This document shows positions 13,857 to 19,163 of a stretch of DNA of 19,163 bases, in pieces. The notes below the pieces were generated by a model. The model did no database searches. It had not been told where the DNA came from and saw nothing but the letters and a program-made list of their open reading frames with translations. Position 1 is the stretch's first letter. The number at the start of each line of letters is the position of its first letter. Source of the DNA: Desulfatitalea sp. UBA4791 (GTDB taxonomy: Bacteria > Desulfobacterota > Desulfobacteria > Desulfobacterales > Desulfosarcinaceae); the NCBI GenBank assembly GCA_002402905.1, contig DHGT01000074.1:1-19163 (forward strand), read 5' to 3'. The position numbers and the translations under genes were made by a program.

Positions 13857-14804
13857 ATGACCAGCAATAAGAATCTGAAAATCAGCGACTTGGAAAAAAT
13901 TACAGGCATTTCCCGTTCGACCATTCACCACTACGTCAACTACGGTCTGCTGCACCGCCCGCACAAAACCGGCCACACCATGGCCCATTACGATAACCTC
14001 CATGTCAAGCGGCTCGAAACCATTCAAAAGATCAAGCTCGACTATCTGAAAACCGCCAGAACGACTCGCATTCCCCTGGATGTGATCAAGCACCGGTTGA
14101 ACGACAGCGACTCGCTGATCAAACCGACCGGGTCAAACGGCAACGCCGACCCGCCTGGGAAGAGAGGGGCGGCCAAGGCCGGGAAAAAGAAAGCGATTAT
14201 AGAGGCCACGTTGCAGATGTATGCCAACCGCGGCTACTACCTGACCAACATCAAAGATATCGCCAAGGCGGTAGGCATCTCCACGCCGACCTTCTACCGC
14301 TATTTCAGAGACAAGCGCGAACTCTTCGTTGAAGCCATCGAGTACGTGATCAAAAATTTCAAAAAAGAAATCCGGGAAGCGGTGAAGCATGAAAAAGACC
14401 CGGCCCGGAGATCGAGAATCATGTTCAACACGTTTTATGCCCACTATCCGAAAATGGGTGAAATTCTCAATCAACTGCGATCAGGAGCCATCATCGGGGA
14501 CCCATGGGCCAGATCGAACCTGTCCCGGCTTTACCGGGAAATGATGGAAAACCTGATTAAAGAGATTCAAGGCGCCATATGCAACGGCATCATACGGCCG
14601 GTCGATCCGGTACTGCTGGCGTATTTCAACCTGGCCATCAATGAAGCGGCCATCCATCTGGGCTCCATGAGTCAGAAATACAGCATCGAAACCGCGATGA
14701 CTTTCGTCGGTGAAATGCTCAACACGGCGTTTTTGACCGAAAAGGGTAAATTGCGGTTCGATATCTTCTACAAATCCCGGGATCATGACGGTCCGGAGCC
14801 ATAG
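13857..14804 (+). CDS. Chimeric regulator: MerR-type DNA-binding domain plus complete TetR/AcrR regulator
   Basis: Residues 7-80 form a MerR winged helix-turn-helix (KISDLEKITGISRSTIHHYV, then GLLHRP, HYDN and a helix to about 80). A basic, Gly- and Lys-rich linker runs about 90-112. Residues 109-155 form a TetR helix-turn-helix (ATLQMYANRGYYLTNIKDIA and STPTFYRYFRDKRELF), and residues 160-300 a helical ligand-binding domain. The 315-residue length equals one MerR head plus one TetR protein, so both DNA-binding modules look intact. The ATG has GCAGGAA upstream. It is divergent from the hydrolase/TRAP operon and probably controls it. The ligand is unknown. Confidence 0.88.
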   Translation: MTSNKNLKISDLEKITGISRSTIHHYVNYGLLHRPHKTGHTMAHYDNLHVKRLETIQKIKLDYLKTARTTRIPLDVIKHRLNDSDSLIKPTGSNGNADPPGKRGAAKAGKKKAIIEATLQMYANRGYYLTNIKDIAKAVGISTPTFYRYFRDKRELFVEAIEYVIKNFKKEIREAVKHEKDPARRSRIMFNTFYAHYPKMGEILNQLRSGAIIGDPWARSNLSRLYREMMENLIKEIQGAICNGIIRPVDPVLLAYFNLAINEAAIHLGSMSQKYSIETAMTFVGEMLNTAFLTEKGKLRFDIFYKSRDHDGPEP

Positions 14805-14849
14805 GCCGCGACCGATTCCATGGCCCGGGCGACGTATGGACTAAGTGAC

Positions 14850-15224
14850 TCAGGCCAATGCCAGGCCACCCGAGACGGCCTCTTTAAGCTGATTCATTTT
14901 GAAAGGTTTGAACAGAGCAGCGCTGATGCCCTCGTTTTTGAGCCGAGGCATCACCTCCGCCGGGCACTCTCCGGTCATGGCGATGATCGGCAGATTCGGA
15001 TGCATCGCCTTTATGCGTCCCGCAAGCTCCCAGCCATCCATGACCGGCATGTTGATGTCGGTGAGAACAAAATCGATATCGACATCATTTGCCAAGGATT
15101 TGAGTGCCTCCTCTCCACCATGGGCTGGTGTTGTATGATGGCCCAGTTTTTCAAGGAGTTGGCAAACCAGGGCCAGTGTGCTTTTCTCATCGTCGACAAC
15201 CAGAACGTGTCTTTTCATTTTCAT
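14850..15224 (-). CDS. Stand-alone CheY-like response regulator receiver
   Basis: From the ATG at 15222-15224 the protein has 124 residues and one receiver domain: acidic pair Asp11-Asp12 in VLVVDDE, phospho-acceptor Asp56 in LTDINMPVMDGWEL, Thr84 and Lys106 in LFKPF. There is no output domain, so it passes signal by protein contact. A longer frame begins at 15275 but has no ribosome-binding site. No histidine kinase is in the window. It converges on the MerR-TetR gene with 45 bp between them. Confidence 0.85.
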   Translation of the reverse strand: MKMKRHVLVVDDEKSTLALVCQLLEKLGHHTTPAHGGEEALKSLANDVDIDFVLTDINMPVMDGWELAGRIKAMHPNLPIIAMTGECPAEVMPRLKNEGISAALFKPFKMNQLKEAVSGGLALA

Positions 15225-15651
15225 CGCAACCCATTCGATTTTCTTTGGTGAAACGCAAAGCATTTTACATGCCATTTGGATATCATATGATATTTCAAGT
15301 TGTTAATGGCTGAAGACCCCCGACGCAAAATCGAAATTTGACAATAATGGGTTGGGATTTACCGAAAATGGTCACGGTACATCAGGCTGAAAAACCAGTC
15401 GTAGATACCGGGAATGCTCACGCTAATGCCACACAGCCGATAGGCCGCGGTTGCTGTTGCCGCTCGCTTGTGTCCGAAAATTTCGGAAGAATTCACACAT
15501 CATGGATTGACAGAATGGCTTGAAGGGATCTAAATTGGAATTCATACCGTTTACCAGCAAACCTTGGGTACTGCAGGCGTCATGAAACGCCTGGACACCA
15601 CCAAGGCCACAACACTCAGAAACCTAAAACCAACAGGCAAAGGAGGCGCTT
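15225..15651. other. Intergenic stretch between the receiver and dodecin genes
   Basis: No gene is recognised in these 427 bp. It holds a 15-bp dyad, TCCGAAA-A-TTTCGGA at 15473-15487, and the putative dodecin promoter at 15507-15536; the left part should carry the receiver promoter on the minus strand. Confidence 0.5.
15507..15536 (+). promoter_or_regulatory. Putative promoter of the dodecin gene
   Basis: A perfect TTGACA at 15507-15512 and TAAATT (4/6 match) at 15531-15536 are separated by 18 bp, giving a leader of roughly 110 nt. The dyad at 15473-15487 ends 19 bp before the -35 and could be an activator or repressor site. Confidence 0.35.
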
Positions 15652-15864
15652 ATGGCAGAAAGTGTATACAAAGTCATCGAATTGGTAGGGACCAGCACCA
15701 CTTCATGGGAAGATGCGGCCCGCGTGGCCATCGAGACCGCCGCCAAGAGTCTCAAGGACCTGCGGATCGCAGAAGTCAGTAAATTGGACATGAAGGTGGA
15801 AAACGGCAAGGTCACCGCATACCGCACCAGAGTGAAACTCTCCTTTAAATATCTGAACGAATAG
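15652..15864 (+). CDS. Dodecin family protein
   Basis: The 70-residue protein matches dodecin end to end: VYKVIELVGTSTTSWEDAAR, a central helix, EVSKLDMKVENGKV and the final YRTRVKLSFKY strand. Dodecins assemble into hollow dodecamers that store flavins or, in some lineages, CoA and other cofactors. The Trp that stacks on flavin in the Halobacterium salinarum protein (position 36) is missing; the matching segment reads LRIAEV. Flavin binding is therefore doubtful and another ligand or role is possible. AGGAGG lies just before the ATG. The gene stands alone, with its own terminator after it. Confidence 0.9.
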   Translation: MAESVYKVIELVGTSTTSWEDAARVAIETAAKSLKDLRIAEVSKLDMKVENGKVTAYRTRVKLSFKYLNE

Positions 15865-15908
15865 ACCTACTCCGGTTCCGTGACATTGCGGGCCATGCAG
15901 GCCATTGA

Positions 15909-15939
15909 AGGGCGGCTCCAAAAAGGGGCCGCCCTTTTT
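15909..15939 (+). terminator. Rho-independent terminator of the dodecin gene
   Basis: An 11-bp stem (AGGGCGGCTCC at 15909-15919 and GGGGCCGCCCT at 15925-15935, with one G-T pair) has an AAAAA loop and is followed by a T-run at 15935-15939. It starts 45 nt after the stop codon. Confidence 0.9.
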
Positions 15940-16177
15940 CATCGAAGTCCGGCCAAACCCAGACGGCTGGCCTATTCACAGACCGCCGAAGCCCGGCCTG
16001 CGCGCCAGCCGCTCCAATGACCGGCAATCCCTGACGCATAGTAGGAATCAGATGTACCGCTGCCATTGACACCCGCATCGCTTTGAAATAGATAACGCCG
16101 GGAAAAATTGAATCTTCGCTTTTTCCGGCTCGAGCCACCGGAAGTAAACGCGCAACCATGACCAAGGCGGTAACGGC

Positions 16178-16939
16178 ATGGGCAGGCCCATCTGGAAAGA
16201 ACATTTTCAAATCGACACCCACGAGGCGGACATGAACGGCCTGGCCCGGCTGGATGCCTTGTTCTGCTGCTTTCAGGAGGCAGCCGGGCATCATGCCCGC
16301 GATTTGGGTGTGGGGCGGGAAGAATTGTCTCGTCAGGGATGTCTTTGGGTGCTTTCCCGCTGCCGGATGCAGATCGATCGCTACCCGGCCTGGGGCCAGA
16401 AGGTGACGGTCCAAACCTGGCCCTGCGGCGTGGAAAGGGTTTTTGCGTTGCGGGAGTTCGAGTTTCTTTCCGATGCAGGCGAACGGCTCGGTTCGGGTAT
16501 ATCGGCCTGGTTGATCCTGACGCAGGATAATCATCGCCCCATGAGGCCGGGCCCCATCATGCAAGGGGTCCCCCCTACCCGGGCGGCGGCCAGGCCTGAA
16601 GGTGTGACCGAGAAGCAGGCCAATCCGGTTGGATTGTCTGATCTCCGTCTTTTTTCCGTGCGCTATTCCGACTTGGACGTCAATCGCCACGTGAACAATG
16701 CGGCCTACGTGCGCTGGGTCCTGGACAGCTTCGACGCTCCCAGGCATGACCGATTCGAAATTGCCGCCATTCGCATCGACTACGTATCGGAGACGCACTT
16801 GGGAGAACACATCCTGGTCAAGGCCCAGGCCATGGAAGCCGACGGCACGCAGGCCATCCTCGGGGTACGCCCGGACGGCGACCAGCCGGTTTTTCAAGCA
16901 GGGATCGTCTGGCGCGCACGCCCGTCCGCCCTCGCTTGA
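16178..16939 (+). CDS. Acyl-ACP thioesterase (FatA/FatB-like)
   Basis: The 253-residue protein has two hotdog repeats. The second contains D167-x-N169-x-H171 in DLDVNRHVNNAAYVRW and Glu205 in DYVSE, which reproduce the spacing of the Asp-Asn-His-Glu set proposed as catalytic in plant FatB enzymes. It hydrolyses acyl-ACP to free fatty acid in the cytoplasm; chain-length preference cannot be read here. In anaerobes such enzymes supply free acids for membrane or cofactor use. The ATG has AAGGCGG upstream. It converges on fabH with 48 bp between the stops, a pairing of fatty-acid start and release functions. Confidence 0.88.
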   Translation: MGRPIWKEHFQIDTHEADMNGLARLDALFCCFQEAAGHHARDLGVGREELSRQGCLWVLSRCRMQIDRYPAWGQKVTVQTWPCGVERVFALREFEFLSDAGERLGSGISAWLILTQDNHRPMRPGPIMQGVPPTRAAARPEGVTEKQANPVGLSDLRLFSVRYSDLDVNRHVNNAAYVRWVLDSFDAPRHDRFEIAAIRIDYVSETHLGEHILVKAQAMEADGTQAILGVRPDGDQPVFQAGIVWRARPSALA

Positions 16940-16987
16940 GGCAGATCGGGCGGCACGCCGTTTCAAAAACCTTCCGAAAAGTGCCGA

Positions 16988-17998
16988 TCAGGCGGGAAAG
17001 CGATACAGCACCGCGCCCCAGGTCACGCCGGCGCCGAACCCCAGGAACATGACGGTGCTGCCCGGTCCGATCAACCCCTTCTCGATGGCCTCGTCGAAGG
17101 CCAGGGGAATGCTCGCCGCCGTGGTGTTCCCGTAGCGTTGGATGTTATGGTAGACTTTCTCCTCCGGCAGGTCCAGCGCCTTTGCAAACCCCTGGTTGAT
17201 TCTCATGTTGGCCTGGTGGGGAATGAACAGATCCACCGCCGACAGCGGCAGCCCGGCCTTTTCGAGCGCCTCGCCGGCCACCTCGGGCAGTCGCCGAACC
17301 GCATGCTTGAAAATGTTGCGACCGTCCATGACGGGATAGTGCTTGCCCTCCCGAAGCATCTGTTCGCTGATGCGAGGATTGTCGCGGGATGCCGGCGCAT
17401 AGGTCATCAGGCTTTCCGCCAGCGAGCCGTCGGCATGCAGGCAAGAGGCGAGAATCCCCTCTTTTACACTCGATTCCGACAGCTCCAGGCAAACGGCGGC
17501 CGCACCGTCGCCGAAAATCACGGCCACGTCCCTGCCCCGGGTCGAGACGTCAAGACCGGTGCTGTGCACCTCGGCGCCCACAAGCAGCACCCGCTTGGCC
17601 ATGCCGCTGCGGATGTAGGCATCGGCCGTGGCCATGCCGTACAGGAAACCGGTGCACTGCTGACGAATGTCCAGTGCCGGTGTCGTCGTAAGCCCGAGTT
17701 TATCGGCCAGCAGACAACCGGATCCCGGGAAAAACAGATCGGGGCTTAAGGTGGCGAAGATGATCAGGTCAAGATCCTGAGCCTGCCAGCCGGCGCGCTC
17801 CAAAGCGATTTTGGACGCCTCCAGGCCCAGGTCCGAAACGCCGACGCCACCCTCCTCCGGAACCCAATAACGCTGTTCAATACCGGTACGTTGTACAATC
17901 CATTCATCTGAGGTATCCATACACCGGGTCAAATCGTGGTTGGTCACGCATCGGGGGGGGACATACCGCCCGGTTCCCTTGATGATCGATATCTCCAT
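16988..17998 (-). CDS. fabH: 3-oxoacyl-ACP synthase III (FabH)
   Basis: The 336-residue protein has the FabH triad: Cys115 in IRQQCTGFLYG, His261 in PHQANMRINQ and Asn291 in RYGNTTAASIPLA. TSDEWIVQRTGI and GAEVHSTGLD are also typical. It condenses a short acyl-CoA with malonyl-ACP to begin fatty acid synthesis, or a similar starter condensation in another pathway. No plsX, fabD or acpP is adjacent, which is unusual for the housekeeping copy, so it may be an additional, specialised FabH. AAGGGATG precedes the ATG and a good promoter lies about 70 bp upstream. Confidence 0.92.
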   Translation of the reverse strand: MEISIIKGTGRYVPPRCVTNHDLTRCMDTSDEWIVQRTGIEQRYWVPEEGGVGVSDLGLEASKIALERAGWQAQDLDLIIFATLSPDLFFPGSGCLLADKLGLTTTPALDIRQQCTGFLYGMATADAYIRSGMAKRVLLVGAEVHSTGLDVSTRGRDVAVIFGDGAAAVCLELSESSVKEGILASCLHADGSLAESLMTYAPASRDNPRISEQMLREGKHYPVMDGRNIFKHAVRRLPEVAGEALEKAGLPLSAVDLFIPHQANMRINQGFAKALDLPEEKVYHNIQRYGNTTAASIPLAFDEAIEKGLIGPGSTVMFLGFGAGVTWGAVLYRFPA

Positions 17999-18326
17999 AT
18001 GATTTCATCCCTTTATTCAATTTTAGCCCGTGTTTTAAAACCGCCTCCATCATCGACAGGTGGCGAAATATATACGTGTTTGTATTTTTCGCAACCATTT
18101 TAACCCCGTTCATTTAAAAAGGGCGGAATCAAACTGAACAGACGGGACGCATGTCGCCAACTCGCAACAGCTGCGGGAGTCACTCCATCCAGGGCCAGAA
18201 AGAAAAAATGGACGAGCGGACGCCGGCACACGCCAGGCATCGTGTCAGGAGGTCAGGCAAGACCTAAGGTTCGAGGAAGGATCGGAAGGGGTTTGATTGG
18301 TGAAACATGAAAGGGCCCGCCGCCGC
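17999..18326. other. Intergenic stretch upstream of fabH
   Basis: These 328 bp carry the fabH promoter at 18067-18094 in the left half. In the right half, downstream of the thioredoxin gene, I see only a short AGGTC/GACCT dyad near 18249-18265 and a 7-bp hairpin (CCGCTTA/TAAGCGG, 18323-18339) that overlaps the thioredoxin stop. No gene is recognised. Confidence 0.45.
18067..18094 (-). promoter_or_regulatory. Putative fabH promoter
   Basis: On the minus strand TTGCGA at 18089-18094 (4/6) and TATATT at 18067-18072 (5/6) are separated by 16 bp, giving a leader of roughly 60 nt. The surrounding sequence is AT-rich relative to its neighbours. Confidence 0.4.
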
Positions 18327-18707
18327 TTATGTTAAGCGGAGATGATGGTTGATGTCGTCGTCGGGCAAAGCCACCCAGCGAGTCAAGGCGGCCACGAGTT
18401 TTTCGGCGGTCTGAACCCCGAAAAAGCGCTCCCGCTCCCGAGCGGCACTATAGATGATCAATGTCGGGATACTGTGGATGTTGAGCCTGGCGGCCAGTGA
18501 TCGGTCCCTGTCGATGTCCACTGAACAGATCCTGGCCCGCCGGCCCATCTGATGCGCCACCTGCCGGGTGATTGGTGCTTGCTGGACGCACGGCAAGCAC
18601 CATGGGGTCCCGAAATCGATCATCACCGGCACGACGCTTTGGTGGATCATGGTTTGAAATGCTTCACCAGCCAGTTGACATACCCCTCGTGGCATGACCT
18701 CTCCCAT
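18327..18707 (-). CDS. Thioredoxin-fold protein with a WCLPC active site
   Basis: The core has VVPVMIDFGTPWCLPC with the redox cysteines in W-C-L-P-C (36-40 counted from the ATG at 18705-18707), VDIDRDRSLAARLNIHSIPT with the cis-proline, and a final FFGVQTAEKLVAAL helix. It would act as a cytoplasmic thiol-disulfide exchanger; Leu in place of Gly in the active site will alter redox potential or partners. Starts are uncertain: a longer frame begins at 18827 but its extra 40 residues show no domain and overlap an inverted-repeat segment; an ATG at 18693-18695 with GGGAGAGG upstream is equally possible. A hairpin overlaps the stop codon. Confidence 0.8.
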   Translation of the reverse strand: MGEVMPRGVCQLAGEAFQTMIHQSVVPVMIDFGTPWCLPCVQQAPITRQVAHQMGRRARICSVDIDRDRSLAARLNIHSIPTLIIYSAARERERFFGVQTAEKLVAALTRWVALPDDDINHHLRLT

Positions 18708-18789
18708 GGCCACGGTTTTATACTTCTCCCGGGGCGACTTTGGCAGCTGACAATGGAACCGGCACAGCAAGCCATCGAGTGTCCATATC

Positions 18790-18930
18790 GTGTCCGTCCA
18801 CAAAGAGGCAAATTGGGTTGAGATCAAGGCGTGCGAAAAATTTTACCGCAGGCATATAGTTGATATTCCGAGGATAAAATTTTGAGCAGAACGCAGATAT
18901 CGGGCAAATTGGCCATTTGTGGACGGTCAC
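18790..18930. repeat. 141-bp segment bounded by 15-bp inverted repeats
   Basis: GTG-T-CCGTCCACAAA at 18790-18804 and its reverse complement at 18916-18930 match at 14 of 15 positions (11 contiguous). Inside, GGCAAATTGG occurs twice as a direct repeat, at 18807-18816 and 18903-18912. The segment sits between the thioredoxin and oxidoreductase genes. No clear target-site duplication is seen. It could be a miniature inverted-repeat element or a paired regulatory site. Confidence 0.4.
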
Positions 18931-18933
18931 TAT

Positions 18934-19163
18934 CTAATATTTCAGAGCAACCGCATACCCCGCATGCACCGCGCTGTAGATATCCATCACCTCGTTGGCG
19001 TCGCCGATGACTTCCACTGCCGATACCGCCTGGCGGAGATCGGCATCCGGCTGGGCCGCCGGCCGCATGCCGGACGCCAGAATGACGGTCTGAAAGGGTT
19101 CGAGCGTTTTGGGCTGGTCGTCCTGAACGACCTCGACGCCGTCACTGGAGAAGCGCCGGACCG
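18934..19163 (-). CDS. C-terminal part of an FAD/NAD(P)-dependent oxidoreductase (partial)
   Basis: The frame is open to the window edge and gives about 76 residues: VRRFSSDGVEVVQDD, TVILASGMRPAAQPDADL, VEVIGDANEVMDIYSAVHAG and a terminal AVALKY before TAG at 18934-18936. The TVILASGMRP strand-turn and the IGDA motif near the C-terminus are the NAD(P)- and FAD-contacting ends of the two-dinucleotide-binding fold. The closest recognisable type is the C-terminus of NADH:flavin oxidoreductases related to 2,4-dienoyl-CoA reductase. The N-terminal part is outside the window, so the exact family is open. Confidence 0.75.
   Translation of the reverse strand, partial: VRRFSSDGVEVVQDDQPKTLEPFQTVILASGMRPAAQPDADLRQAVSAVEVIGDANEVMDIYSAVHAGYAVALKY

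Noticed and set aside
15845..16966. Long minus-strand open frame of 373 codons opposite the thioesterase gene
   Set aside because: It lies across the acyl-ACP thioesterase on the other strand, shows no recognisable domain, and the plus-strand protein has a full catalytic motif set. It is a by-product of GC-rich codon bias.
17904..18113. Possible leader peptide overlapping the start of fabH (begins MNGVKMVAKNTNT)
   Set aside because: It begins inside the predicted leader without a good ribosome-binding site and overlaps fabH out of frame. There is no amino-acid run or attenuator structure to support a leader-peptide role.

Overview
The window is about 19.2 kb of GC-rich bacterial chromosome. 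The gene set fits an anaerobic, probably sulfate-reducing Desulfobacterota lineage of the Desulfosarcina or Desulfatibacillum type: a 4-hydroxybutyryl-CoA dehydratase-family enzyme, a tripartite TRAP transporter, several multi-domain TetR-type regulators, an MTH1187-type thiamine-binding protein and an unlinked FabH with a FatA/FatB-like thioesterase. This placement is inference from gene content; the window has no rRNA, tRNA, CRISPR array or intact insertion sequence.

Layout. Positions 1-3000 are partly decayed. They hold the 3' end of an outer-membrane phenol-pathway transporter-like gene with an in-frame stop, a small DUF4405 membrane protein, and a DEDDh-exonuclease/GIY-YIG nuclease gene whose last ~105 codons are in another frame. 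A decayed copy of that same 3' end lies about 2.2 kb upstream. Positions 3000-5400 carry a canonical SDR, a thiamine-binding protein and a YdjM-type membrane hydrolase.

Positions 5600-14800 are the most interesting part. A TetR repressor fused to a catalytically degenerate SDR domain (5632-7002) is followed 22 bp later by an [4Fe-4S] 4-hydroxybutyryl-CoA dehydratase-like gene. Converging on this pair from the minus strand is an alpha/beta hydrolase, dctP, dctQ, dctM run and then a transglutaminase-like gene. Divergent from the hydrolase is a second chimeric regulator, a MerR helix-turn-helix joined to a full TetR protein (13857-14804). The intergenic region between them contains two perfect palindromes. 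The simplest reading is a regulated module that imports a small solute through the TRAP system, opens it by hydrolysis and processes it as a CoA thioester. The substrate is unknown, and the solute-binding protein lacks the usual carboxylate-binding arginine.

Positions 14800-19163 hold an orphan CheY-like receiver, a dodecin with a clear terminator, an acyl-ACP thioesterase converging on FabH, a WCLPC thioredoxin, and the 3' end of a flavin/NAD(P) oxidoreductase. A short segment bounded by 15-bp inverted repeats (14/15 matching) lies between the last two.
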